Positions 17,764 to 26,282 of a stretch of 64,000 nt of DNA are shown here, in pieces (the stretch's first letter is position 1; each line of letters starts with the position of its first letter). The notes under the pieces are model-generated. The model did not search any database. It worked only from the letters and a program-made list of their open reading frames with translations, and had not been told where the DNA came from. Made by a program: the position numbers and the translations under genes. This stretch comes from Paenibacillus hemerocallicola. Its GTDB lineage: Bacteria; Bacillota; Bacilli; Paenibacillales; NBRC-103111. The stretch is taken from positions 62,001 to 126,000 of the forward strand of contig NZ_VDCQ01000001.1 of the NCBI RefSeq assembly GCF_006265175.1, written 5' to 3'.

Positions 17764-18603
17764 TTGCTATTCGGCGCGCATGTAAGTATCCGCAACGGTT
17801 TTCTGGAAGCGGCGAAGCTTGCCCGAAGCATCGGGGGCGGGTCGTACCAATATTTCCCGAAAAATCCGCGAAGCCTTTCGATCAAAACGATGGATCGCCG
17901 GGACGCGGAAGCATGCGCCGCGTACTGCCGGGAGCACGGCATCCGGTCGATTGCCCATACGCCGTATCCGACGAATCTGGCAGTGGACGCCGGGGAGCGC
18001 AGAAATATTGTCGTCCGGTCTCTGTTGAACGATCTGGAAATTGCGGAAGCTTGCGGATCGGTGGGAGTCGTGGTACACTTCGGTATTTATAAGGGGCCTG
18101 AGCCGTTGGACGGTTATAAGAACATCGTCGCTACCCTGAACGAGGTGTTGGCAGAGTGGAGCGGCTCGGCGCTGCTGCTCATCGAGAATCAGTCCGGGGA
18201 ACATGCAAGAATGGGGATGACGCTCGAAGAGCTGGTCGGCGTGCGCAGCTTATGCGCCAAACCGCAGTCGGTCGGCTTTTGCCTCGATACTTGCCACGCG
18301 TTCGCGAGCGGGTTATGGGATGGCGGCAATTGGGACGAAGTTCAGAAGAAAGGAGAGGCTCTAGGCTATTTCGAGCATTTGAAAGCGATTCACTTGAATG
18401 ACTCCGTCTATCCTCACAAGTCCTACAAAGATCGCCACGCCAACATCGGCAAGGGCGAAATCGGGGAGAAGCCGTTTCGGCAGTTCCTCGCTTCGCGCTA
18501 TGCGCGGAACATACCGGCCGTTCTAGAGACTCCGGTTGGCGCAGGATACGGGCATAGGCAGGAAATTATCGAGCTGCGACGGTTAACGGGAGAGGGGAAA
18601 TGA
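17764..18603 (+). CDS. nfo: Endonuclease IV (AP endonuclease)
   Basis: 279 aa TIM-barrel with zinc ligands in the expected order: AHTPYP, HFGIY, LIENQSG, LDTCHAFASG, HLNDS and the HANIGKG motif. It cleaves 5' of abasic sites. TTG start at 17764 with AAGGAGGG seven bases upstream. It is next to the Fpg/Nei glycosylase, so the two give successive steps of base excision repair from one transcript. Confidence 0.94.
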   Translation: MLFGAHVSIRNGFLEAAKLARSIGGGSYQYFPKNPRSLSIKTMDRRDAEACAAYCREHGIRSIAHTPYPTNLAVDAGERRNIVVRSLLNDLEIAEACGSVGVVVHFGIYKGPEPLDGYKNIVATLNEVLAEWSGSALLLIENQSGEHARMGMTLEELVGVRSLCAKPQSVGFCLDTCHAFASGLWDGGNWDEVQKKGEALGYFEHLKAIHLNDSVYPHKSYKDRHANIGKGEIGEKPFRQFLASRYARNIPAVLETPVGAGYGHRQEIIELRRLTGEGK

Positions 18604-18974
18604 TGATCGATTTGTACATGGACGACGCAAGGCCTTGTCCGAAAGGCTTCGTGCTGGCGAAGGACGCCGCCGAATGCGTCGAGCTGCTGAAAGAGTGCGA
18701 CGTCCGCGTGCTGTCGCTGGACTACGATTTGGGCTGGAATATGCCGACCGGGATGGAGGTCGTCCGATATATCGTGGCGGAACGCCGCTTTCCCTCCGTC
18801 ATTTATTTGCATACCTCCAGTGCGGCAGGAAGGCTGCAAATGTACCAGACTCTCTATGCGAACAAGCCGGGTCACGTTCGGCTCTACAACTATCCGATGC
18901 CCGATGACGTATTGAGGCAGATTGCCGATGGCAAATTCAAAGTGGAAAACGGACACGGAACTGAGCTACAATAG
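18600..18974 (+). CDS. Receiver-like domain protein (cyclic-phosphate processing type)
   Basis: 124 aa. IDLYMDDARPCP at the start and VLSLDYDLG in the middle give the acidic cluster of a receiver fold, in the pattern of stand-alone receiver-like proteins annotated as cyclic-phosphate processing. No output domain. Its start overlaps the nfo stop (ATGA), so it is co-translated with repair genes. Function is inferred from family only; it could act in RNA or nucleotide end processing. Confidence 0.7.
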   Translation: MMIDLYMDDARPCPKGFVLAKDAAECVELLKECDVRVLSLDYDLGWNMPTGMEVVRYIVAERRFPSVIYLHTSSAAGRLQMYQTLYANKPGHVRLYNYPMPDDVLRQIADGKFKVENGHGTELQ

Positions 18975-19012
18975 GATAGGTTTGCTCAGCAAGCGCAGGA
19001 AGGGGAAAAACA

Positions 19013-19777
19013 ATGATCCGGTTGGAAAACATTCATTTTATCCGCGGGGAACGCACGATATTAAACGATGTAAATTTGCATATGCGGCAAGGCGAGAACT
19101 GGGTCGTTCTCGGGAAAAACGGTTCGGGAAAAACGACTGTTCTGGAATTGATTACAGGCTACCAATTTCCGAGCTCTGGCAAGGTGCGGGTACTCGGTCA
19201 ACCATACGGCGAAATCGATTTGCGGCTTGTGCGCAACAAGATCGGCTATATCAGCCAATCGCTCATGGAGAAGCTGACGATGCGCGATCCCGTCTGGGAA
19301 GTGGTGGCGACCGGCGAATACGGCTTTTTGCGCTTCTATCAGGACATCCCGGACGAGGTGAAGCGGAAGGCAATCGAGAAACTGGAGCAGGTCCGGCTTC
19401 CTCATCTGGCCGAACAGCCTCTCGGCACGCTTTCCCAAGGCGAACGGAAGAAGATTATGCTGGCACGGGCTTTAATGACCGATCCTTCCGTGCTGATCTT
19501 GGACGAGCCGTGCTCGGGACTCGATCTGTACGAGCGCGAGCTGCTGTTGGAGGATATTCAGACGCTCGGCAAATCGGGATTGCTGATGGTGTACGTGACC
19601 CATCATATCGAGGAAATCGTTCCCGTATTCACCCATATCGCTTTGATGGATCAGGGCAAGATCGTGGCTCAAGGGGAGAAGAAGCAAGTTTTGACGGCCG
19701 GGCTGCTGCGCGACGCGTACCAGGTGCCGGTTGAAATCGATTGGATCAACGAACGTCCTTGGATTCATGTGGTATAA
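19013..19777 (+). CDS. ABC transporter ATP-binding protein, YlmA-like
   Basis: 254 aa, single nucleotide-binding domain. Walker A GKNGSGKT (34-41), Q-loop in GYISQS, signature LSQGE (about 140), Walker B VLILDEP, and the switch His in VTHHIEE. No permease or binding protein is adjacent, as is typical for YlmA-type ATPases. AGGAAGGGG precedes the ATG. The transported substrate cannot be assigned. Confidence 0.88.
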   Translation: MIRLENIHFIRGERTILNDVNLHMRQGENWVVLGKNGSGKTTVLELITGYQFPSSGKVRVLGQPYGEIDLRLVRNKIGYISQSLMEKLTMRDPVWEVVATGEYGFLRFYQDIPDEVKRKAIEKLEQVRLPHLAEQPLGTLSQGERKKIMLARALMTDPSVLILDEPCSGLDLYERELLLEDIQTLGKSGLLMVYVTHHIEEIVPVFTHIALMDQGKIVAQGEKKQVLTAGLLRDAYQVPVEIDWINERPWIHVV

Positions 19778-19825
19778 TCCCATCATATCATGTATCGCGA
19801 ACTACATACGAGTCGAGGTGCACCG

Positions 19826-20875
19826 ATGAACGAACGAGCCGACTCCACTGCCGAATCGCGCTTCGTCGTGACGTCCAACCGCGGCTTCGCGGCATACGCG
19901 CAGGACGAGCTTAGAGCGTTGACGCAAGGTACGAAGTTCGACGAGCTCATACCGGCCGAAACGTACTTGATGCGCATCCCGCTCGGGCGCGATGAGGCTA
20001 TCCGTACTATTGCGGGGAAAGAGCCGATTTTTTTGCGGCATATGCATCCGATCGACGCGACGGTATCCCTTGCAAGAACAATAGACGACATTCGGCTCAT
20101 CTGCGCTGCAGCGGAAAAGCTGCATGAGACGGCCAACTGCGACAAAATAGCGATTCAAATTCGCAAAGCCGAGGGCTTTACAAGCGCATTCGAGCCGTCC
20201 GAGCTTCGTGAAGCGATAGCGGAATTATGGCTTGAAAAATTCCGGGCCGAGACGGTCGTCAAGGATGCGGAGCGCATTATTTCGGTATTTTTGACGTCCG
20301 ACTGCGCTTACATCGGCATATCCGCTCCCGGCGACAATTTGTCCGATTGGCCGGGCGGAGCGGTCCGATTCCGCAAGGAGGAGGGTCAAGTCTCCCGCGC
20401 CAAGTTCAAGCTGCTGGAAGCCGAGTATGCATTCGGTTTGGACTTCTCGAAGGTTGCCAAGGCGCTCGATATCGGATCCGCACCGGGCGGGTGGACATCG
20501 CTGCTGCTTGATCGGGGAGCGGAAGTCACCGCAGTCGATCCGGCCGAGCTCCATCCCGACCTGCTGCGCCATCCGAAGCTGACCTATTTGAAGCGGAATG
20601 CGGGAGAAGTGGCTTTTCGCAGCGATACCTATGATTTGCTCGTATGCGATATGAGCTGGAGTCCGAAGCAGATGGTGAAGCTGATCTTGCCGCTGCTCGA
20701 CAGTTTAAGGCCGGGCGGGATCGCGATCATTACGCTGAAGCTGATGCACGGCAAACCTTTTCAAACCGTGAAGGATTCGGTCAGGGCGATGCAGCCGACG
20801 ATGCAGCTGCGGAAGGCGAAGCAGCTTTTCCACAATCGGGACGAGCTAACCGTATACTTGCAGAAAATCAATTGA
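19826..20875 (+). CDS. THUMP/FtsJ-type SAM methyltransferase, RlmM-like
   Basis: 349 aa. The N-terminal THUMP-like part (about residues 20-150) precedes a Rossmann methyltransferase with SAM motif ALDIGSAPGGWTSLL, acidic VDP, and a K-D-K-like set (VCDMSW, ITLKL). This is the layout of RlmM, a 2'-O-ribose methyltransferase of 23S rRNA. The RNA target is inferred. ATG at 19826 with GAGGTG five bases upstream. Confidence 0.82.
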   Translation: MNERADSTAESRFVVTSNRGFAAYAQDELRALTQGTKFDELIPAETYLMRIPLGRDEAIRTIAGKEPIFLRHMHPIDATVSLARTIDDIRLICAAAEKLHETANCDKIAIQIRKAEGFTSAFEPSELREAIAELWLEKFRAETVVKDAERIISVFLTSDCAYIGISAPGDNLSDWPGGAVRFRKEEGQVSRAKFKLLEAEYAFGLDFSKVAKALDIGSAPGGWTSLLLDRGAEVTAVDPAELHPDLLRHPKLTYLKRNAGEVAFRSDTYDLLVCDMSWSPKQMVKLILPLLDSLRPGGIAIITLKLMHGKPFQTVKDSVRAMQPTMQLRKAKQLFHNRDELTVYLQKIN

Positions 20876-20901
20876 TTATTGTTTCGTTGTTATGCTATAC
20901 T
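20872..20901 (+). promoter_or_regulatory. Promoter of the ilvA T-box leader
   Basis: -35 TTGATT (20872-20877), 18-base spacer, extended -10 TGCTATACT ending at 20901. It overlaps the stop codon of the upstream gene. Confidence 0.7.
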
Positions 20902-20904
20902 AAG

Positions 20905-21200
20905 CGTCAAACAGATTGGCTAAATTCGATGAAGAGGAAGAGTACACGCTTCCCCCTGTTCCCAGAGAGTCGGCGGTTTGGTGCGAGCCGATGTGCAGAC
21001 GGCGTGGAAAATCACCTCGGAGATGGAACCCGAATTCAAGTAGGGAACACGGATTTCCACCGTTACAAGGAACGGCATATGATGGTATGCCGACATGAAG
21101 CGCCGAAGCTTCGTCATTCGTATTTGCCCGGATGGCGTATTCGGAATTAGGGTGGTACCGCGAGAACGCTCTCGTCCCTTTTGGGATGAGGGCTTTTTTT
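20905..21200 (+). ncRNA. T-box riboswitch leader of ilvA
   Basis: Stem I distal elements (AGAGAGTCGGCGGTTTGGTG, then GAGCCG) at about 20973-21000, a likely ATC (Ile) specifier at 21011-21013 in the GGAAAATCACC loop, the stem III region with CCACCGTTA, and the T-box sequence GGGTGGTACCGCG at 21150-21162. The terminator follows: GCTCTCGTCCC pairs with GGGATGAGGGC (21168-21193) and then seven T. Uncharged tRNA binding favours the antiterminator and ilvA expression. The Ile assignment fits the gene but was read by eye. Confidence 0.9.
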
Positions 21201-21216
21201 GTTTTTACCGAAAACG

Positions 21217-22227
21217 ATGAATATGACGAATGGGGATGGTTTCGATGGGGATTACCAAGTAGGGTACCAGGACATCGTGCAGGCAAAATTCAGATTGAAC
21301 GGGCTCGTGCATCGCACGCCGCTCGTCCATTCGCAGACGTTCAGCAAAATGACGGGCACCGAGCTGTATTTGAAGATGGAGAATATGCAGAGGACAGGCG
21401 CTTTTAAAGTGCGCGGGGCTATGAATAAAATAGCTACCCTCACGGCAGCCGAACGGGCTGCGGGAGTCGTTACGGCTTCTGCGGGGAACCATGCGCAGGG
21501 TGTGGCGCTGGCAGCGGCGCAAGCCGGTATTTCGTCGACTGTAGTCATGCCGACAGGGGCTCCGGAAGCGAAAATTATGGCCACGGAAGGATACGGCTCC
21601 AAAGTCATTTTGCACGGAGCCAATTACGACGAGGCGTTCGAGGAAGCGACCCGGATCTCCGGAACGCAAGGCGCTACGCTCGTTCATGCGTTCGACGATC
21701 CATACGTTATCGCCGGGCAAGGGACGATCGGGATCGAAATATTGGATGAGCTGCCCAAGGTAGAGGCGATTGTCGTTCCGGTCGGGGGAGGCGGCCTCAT
21801 ATCCGGTATTGCGATGGCCGTGAAGACGGTACGTCCGGAAATTCGCGTGATCGGCGTTCAACCCGTCACCGCAAGCTCGGGCTACGATTCCTGGCACAAT
21901 CGGGCGTTAAGCCGGATAGAAAAGCCGGTCTCTGTCGCGGACGGGCTGCTGGTGAAGAGACCGGGCGAGCTCCCATTGAAGCTGATGCTGGATTATGTGG
22001 ACGATTTCGTGCTCGTTTCAGAGGAAGAAATCGCTTCGTCGATGGTGATGCTTCTGGAAAGGGCCAAAGTATTGGCCGAAGGAGCCGGGGCCGTCTGCTT
22101 GGCTGCGGTGACGAACCGGGAGCTCGGTTTGGCTGGTCAAAACGTGGCCTTATTGGTTAGCGGAGGTAATGTGGATTTGCTCCGTTGGGCCCAAACGCTA
22201 GGAGCGAGAACCGTCCACCATGCTTGA
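21217..22227 (+). CDS. ilvA: Threonine dehydratase, short form without ACT domain
   Basis: About 336 aa. PLP enzyme converting Thr to 2-oxobutanoate. The PLP-lysine is in TGAFKVRGA (about residue 64), SAGNHAQG binds substrate, and VGGGGLISG is the phosphate loop. The protein ends after the catalytic domain: the C-terminal ACT-like domain that gives feedback control in biosynthetic IlvA is absent. The T-box upstream points to a biosynthetic role all the same. Start choice is uncertain; ATG codons at 21217 and 21223 lack a strong ribosome binding site. Confidence 0.9.
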   Translation: MNMTNGDGFDGDYQVGYQDIVQAKFRLNGLVHRTPLVHSQTFSKMTGTELYLKMENMQRTGAFKVRGAMNKIATLTAAERAAGVVTASAGNHAQGVALAAAQAGISSTVVMPTGAPEAKIMATEGYGSKVILHGANYDEAFEEATRISGTQGATLVHAFDDPYVIAGQGTIGIEILDELPKVEAIVVPVGGGGLISGIAMAVKTVRPEIRVIGVQPVTASSGYDSWHNRALSRIEKPVSVADGLLVKRPGELPLKLMLDYVDDFVLVSEEEIASSMVMLLERAKVLAEGAGAVCLAAVTNRELGLAGQNVALLVSGGNVDLLRWAQTLGARTVHHA

Positions 22228-22328
22228 CAGAGGTCTCCCTAAACAGCACAAAAGGCGGCCGAAAGTCATAAATGTTTTCGTGTTCGCATAAATGAGCAAG
22301 AGCGACAATTGCAAAGCGGGGAATCGGA

Positions 22329-23507
22329 ATGAACAGGGTGAGGGCTCTTTGGATCGCACTGCTGCTGACGGTGCCTTTGCCCGCGTGTGGTGGACCGGTC
22401 GGGAGCCAGGAGGGATCGATTTCGTCATTCCATGCCGAGCTGCCGCTTATGACAGATTCGACCCGGACTCGCGATGAAACGGTATCATTCGGTAGTATAG
22501 AGCCGGAGACGAAGGGAGACTATCCGATTATGGCGGAATCTGGTCGGGAACAACCGGGAATCCCGTGCGGATTCGGTGCCGAGCAGGGTAAGGAACTGGT
22601 GGTGAATTCGGCCGTGGCCACGCTTTGGAGCGAGCCGGGCGGCAACCGTCCTCTGGATGAGATGTCTACGGCGGCAGTCGTGGATATCCGCAGTTGGACG
22701 GCGGGAATGACGATCCAGGATAAGCTTTGGCTGGTCGGCAAGCTGGAGACGCAAGCTTTGTACGGACAAAGAGTAAAGGTGATCGACACGGCGGGCGACT
22801 GGGTTAAGGTGATCGTATCGGAGCAGCCCACTTCACGCAACGAGGAAGGGTATCCGGGCTGGATGCCTTTACGCCAATTGACCGATAGCGAAGCCGCTTT
22901 TATTCCGAAGGCATGCCCGCAGGCGGTGGTCAAGGCAATAACGGCCTTCCTCTATGATGCTCCTGCCGCCGATCGGCCTTTCCTGGAACTCAGCTTCAAT
23001 ACTCGATTGCCTATTGTGGAAGAAATAGGGGCGTATTACGTTGTGCAAACTCCGGGCGACGGAGAAAAGTATTTGCCAAAAACAGAGGCGATGCTTGCAG
23101 GAGGAAATGAAGCCACCGTCAACCCGACCGGGGAGCATCTGGTTGATACGGCCAATCTATTTCTCGGGCTGCCTTATTTATGGGCCGGCGTATCCGCCTT
23201 CGGCTTCGATTGCTCGGGATTCACGTACTCGCTATACGGATTTCACGGAATAGGGATTCCGCGGGATGCCTCCGATCAGTCGAAATCAGGCACGGCGGTC
23301 CGTCGATCCGAGCTTCGGCAGGGCGATTTGATGTTCTTCGCGTACGATAACGGAAAGGGCAAGGTGCATCATGTCGGCATGTACGCGGGCAATGGTCAAA
23401 TGATCCATTCTCCGAAAACGGAGAGCTCCATCGAGCTGACCCCGATCGATACGCCTTATTTCGTTAAGGAATACGCGGGGGCACGAAGATATTTGCCGGA
23501 TGATTAA
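22329..23507 (+). CDS. NlpC/P60 cell-wall peptidase lipoprotein
   Basis: 392 aa. Lipoprotein signal peptide with lipobox LPAC (Cys about residue 20). The middle has SH3-like regions (about 90-260) for wall binding. The C-terminal NlpC/P60 domain has catalytic Cys295 in FDCSGF, His347/His348 in VHHVGMY and a later HSPK. The family cleaves the gamma-D-Glu to diamino acid bond in peptidoglycan stems. It is a lone gene; the ribosome binding site (GGGGAATCGG) is only moderate. Confidence 0.9.
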   Translation: MNRVRALWIALLLTVPLPACGGPVGSQEGSISSFHAELPLMTDSTRTRDETVSFGSIEPETKGDYPIMAESGREQPGIPCGFGAEQGKELVVNSAVATLWSEPGGNRPLDEMSTAAVVDIRSWTAGMTIQDKLWLVGKLETQALYGQRVKVIDTAGDWVKVIVSEQPTSRNEEGYPGWMPLRQLTDSEAAFIPKACPQAVVKAITAFLYDAPAADRPFLELSFNTRLPIVEEIGAYYVVQTPGDGEKYLPKTEAMLAGGNEATVNPTGEHLVDTANLFLGLPYLWAGVSAFGFDCSGFTYSLYGFHGIGIPRDASDQSKSGTAVRRSELRQGDLMFFAYDNGKGKVHHVGMYAGNGQMIHSPKTESSIELTPIDTPYFVKEYAGARRYLPDD

Positions 23508-23551
23508 GCCAAATATACGGCGAACAAAAACGTAAACAGTAACGGAATGAC

Positions 23552-23626
23552 TGGTAAACGGTACATCTTCATCCATAATAACGGGCTGTAATTCCGTTTG
23601 ATTGGGGGAACGATGGGCCGTTTTTT
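23552..23626 (+). repeat. Copy A of a 75-bp repeat (degenerate)
   Basis: About 75 bases closely similar to 31001-31078, the promoter, leader and first codons of the Ser/Thr kinase gene. Shared blocks include ACGGTACATCTTCATCC, GGGCTGTAA, GGGGGAACGATG and CCGTTTTTT. In this copy the -10 is altered and similarity stops after five codons, so it looks like a decayed duplicate. Confidence 0.75.
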
Positions 23627-23636
23627 AAGTTGCCGG

Positions 23637-24527
23637 TTAACCGCCCGCGCCCGCTCGATTCAAAACAGCTTTCATCGCTTGTTTCTCATGTTCGCGATCG
23701 GTCCTGTTGTCGCGATATGCGGTCGGGCTTACGCCGCTATGATGCTTGAAAAATTTCGTGAAATATTCGGGATGGATGCCGACATGCTCGGCGATTTCAT
23801 TCATGTTCAGCTTTGTCGTCGACAGCAGCGTACAGGCGCGTTCATATCGCAGCTTGGCGATATATTGCATCGGCGAAAAGCCGATCATCGACTTGAAAAC
23901 CTGGATGAAATAGTGAGGATGAAAATGGACGAGCCTGGCAAGATCGTCGACGGACAGCCGGTCGGCCAAATGCGCATTAATATATTCCATAATGCTGGTT
24001 ATGCTTTGCACATCGAGATGACCGGAATCGTGAAGCGCGAGCGAAGGGTTTCTTTCTATGAAGTAACAAAGAAGTTGCAGTAGAATTGTTTTGGCCCGCA
24101 AAGCGGAGGTGATCCCTTTGTCGGAAAAATAATCGGTAAGCTCCTGAAACTGCCGTTCGATAAACGACTTGTCTTCGACTTCGATCATCGAGGACATATG
24201 AAGCAAATCGAACAGGCGCGTACCGCCGATTATCGAAGTGAAATGACAGAAATATTTACCGAAGTTTTCCTTGTTATACGAAGTAGCGGAAATGGTAGAT
24301 CCTGCCGGAAGCAATATAAGCCGCCCGGAGGAGGGGGAAATATTGAGCCCATTCACCCATATATTGCACCTTCCGGACACGATGTAATACAGCATATTGT
24401 ATTCGTATTTCAAATTATAATGAATCCACTCTGCGCCTAGCGTACGGTACGAGGATGTCAGAATACCGGTTTGAACGTTGGCGAGATAGTTGGCGAAGCT
24501 TTCTTTCTGCCTTTGCGTCATTTGCAT
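23637..24527 (-). CDS. AraC-family transcription regulator
   Basis: 296 aa. N-terminal cupin-type sensing domain (about 15-150) and a C-terminal double helix-turn-helix (about 185-285) with the family signature near FSPMQYIAKLRYERA and GIHPEYFTKFFKHHSGVSPTAYR. Start at 24527 with GGGGGA five bases upstream. It is divergent from the sugar locus that begins at 24928 and is the likely activator of that locus; the ligand is not known. Confidence 0.88.
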   Translation of the reverse strand: MQMTQRQKESFANYLANVQTGILTSSYRTLGAEWIHYNLKYEYNMLYYIVSGRCNIWVNGLNISPSSGRLILLPAGSTISATSYNKENFGKYFCHFTSIIGGTRLFDLLHMSSMIEVEDKSFIERQFQELTDYFSDKGITSALRAKTILLQLLCYFIERNPSLALHDSGHLDVQSITSIMEYINAHLADRLSVDDLARLVHFHPHYFIQVFKSMIGFSPMQYIAKLRYERACTLLSTTKLNMNEIAEHVGIHPEYFTKFFKHHSGVSPTAYRDNRTDREHEKQAMKAVLNRAGAGG

Positions 24528-24568
24528 TCATACATTCCCCCTGATCGGAGTATTGTTGCGGGTATTTC

Positions 24569-24582
24569 TGAAAGCGTTGTCA
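24569..24582 (+). promoter_or_regulatory. Candidate cre (CcpA) site
   Basis: TGAAAGCGTTGTCA matches the Bacillus cre consensus TGWAAGCGNTWNCA at 13 of 14 positions. It overlaps a TTGACA -35-like sequence on the minus strand (24579-24584), so CcpA would repress the araC-type gene. Confidence 0.65.
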
Positions 24583-24927
24583 ATTTTATTATAACTCGGT
24601 TTTCCGGCAAGCGTACAGATAGGAATAAGGATCTTGAAGCGACCGAGAATCGCTAAAAACTATATTGCAGGATATGAGGGGAACGGGGATATGATACCAT
24701 TTCGTACCCAGTCGCAATAGTGTCCGCGTTCCAGACCTGAGTTTTTTACGGGTAATGATGACTGTTTTCCATATGCTTTACCGCCCGCCCTTTTATAATG
24801 AAAAGTATGGAAGAGGAGGTGATCGTCGAATAAGCCGGACTGCCGTTTAAGTAGAGAAAATGATCGATAAATCGGGTAGGGGTGACAGACAGCTATTTCT
24901 GTAAAAATGTTCTTGGAGGGGTACGAG
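24583..24927 (+). promoter_or_regulatory. Control region of the sugar locus
   Basis: 345 bases without a gene. A TATAAT -10 lies at 24794-24799 with no good -35, as is usual for AraC-activated promoters, leaving a leader of about 120 bases. No terminator or repeat was recognised. Confidence 0.45.
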
Positions 24928-26247
24928 TTGAAATTCCGAAGGTCATTTTTACAAGTGGCCGCTCTACTGCTCGCGGCGGCAGCTGTTCTGCCCGCATGCA
25001 GTTCAAGCGGCACTGCAAAGGATGAACCGAAAGCAAGCGATTCGGAAAAGCCGGTCCAGCCGCAGCCCATTACGTTAAAAGTAATGAACGGCTTGTACAA
25101 TGAAAAAGATTGGCAGACGATCGTGGTAGAGCCTTTAAAGAAGAAGTTTCCCCATATTACGCTCGATCAAGGTTCGGGTGTCGCCAGAACGTACGATCAG
25201 AAATTTCTGGAGGAGACGATCGCAGCCGGCAACACCCCGGATATTGTACTGAGCGGTGTCGCACAATCGTCGTTGTTGGTTCCGCTCGGGCTGGCTCAGG
25301 ATCTGGCCCCGTTCATCAAGAAAAACCAAATCGACATGAATGCGTACGACAACACAACGGTGGAAACGCTTAAAAAATATTCGCCGATATTCAATATGGA
25401 AACGGTAACCTTGCCGTTGTACATCAATTTTAAGGTATTGCTGTACAACAAAGATTTATTCGATAAATTTGCCGTACCGTATCCGAAAAACCATATGACT
25501 CACAACGATGCGATCGAGCTTTCCAAGAAGCTGACCCGGATGGACGGGGGCATCCAGTATTACGGGTATGCCGCTGACAGCTACATCAATCTCGGGGGCC
25601 AATATTCATTAAATTATATCGAGCGGCAAACGAATAAAGTGAATTTGTCCGGGTTGGAGAAGGTGTTCCCGGTGCTGAAAGAAGTAATGGACATACCTGG
25701 CATGCAAGGCGTATCGACGACAAAGGCGTTTAATACGGATAAGACGCTGGCGATGTACAACGAGTGGCTGGCCTCGGTGGTGCAAAATGCAGCGGTGTAC
25801 AAAGACATGAAGTGGGGGATGGTCACTTACCCGGAATTTAAAGATAGACCTTATCAAACAGAAGTCGATTTCCACAGCTCTTACATGACCAAGACGACCA
25901 AGTATCCCGATCAGGCGTTTCAAGTCATGAGCTGGATGATGCAGTCCGAAGAAATCCAAAGCTTAATTACGAGATCGGGGAAAGTTACGGTGCTCAAAAA
26001 CAAAGAAATTACTTCGCTCTGGGGCAAAGATTCCGGACTGGGCACGGAGGAAGCGCTCAAGGCGATTCTGGAAACGAAAATGGCGCCGTCGCACGACGTC
26101 CATCCATTGGACAGAAAGGGTACTGTAATTGCTCCTCTGGCTACAGCCTATACGGCATACTTGAACGGGACGAAAGACTTGAACGTCGCCCTGCGCGATG
26201 CTGCCGACGAAATGCAGAAATTAGTGAACACCGAACTCGGCAAATAG
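24928..26247 (+). CDS. Sugar ABC transporter solute-binding lipoprotein
   Basis: 439 aa. Lipoprotein signal peptide with lipobox LPAC, then a family 1 extracellular solute-binding fold. Typical stretches are GNTPDIVLSG (about 85-95), the YNKDLFDKF motif and a C-terminal TADEM-like end. TTG start at 24928 behind TTGGAGGGG; the ATG at 24907 would contain that site. No permease or ATPase genes are nearby, so it must use components encoded elsewhere. It is first in a catabolic gene set, so the ligand is probably an oligosaccharide or sugar derivative. Confidence 0.87.
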   Translation: MKFRRSFLQVAALLLAAAAVLPACSSSGTAKDEPKASDSEKPVQPQPITLKVMNGLYNEKDWQTIVVEPLKKKFPHITLDQGSGVARTYDQKFLEETIAAGNTPDIVLSGVAQSSLLVPLGLAQDLAPFIKKNQIDMNAYDNTTVETLKKYSPIFNMETVTLPLYINFKVLLYNKDLFDKFAVPYPKNHMTHNDAIELSKKLTRMDGGIQYYGYAADSYINLGGQYSLNYIERQTNKVNLSGLEKVFPVLKEVMDIPGMQGVSTTKAFNTDKTLAMYNEWLASVVQNAAVYKDMKWGMVTYPEFKDRPYQTEVDFHSSYMTKTTKYPDQAFQVMSWMMQSEEIQSLITRSGKVTVLKNKEITSLWGKDSGLGTEEALKAILETKMAPSHDVHPLDRKGTVIAPLATAYTAYLNGTKDLNVALRDAADEMQKLVNTELGK

Positions 26248-26282
26248 CGAATGGCTTAAATTTTGCAGAAGGAGCTTTCGAA

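Noticed and set aside
23598-24083. 161-aa frame on the plus strand opposite the AraC-type gene
   Set aside because: It is antisense to a clear AraC protein. Its first codons are only the degenerate copy of the kinase leader.
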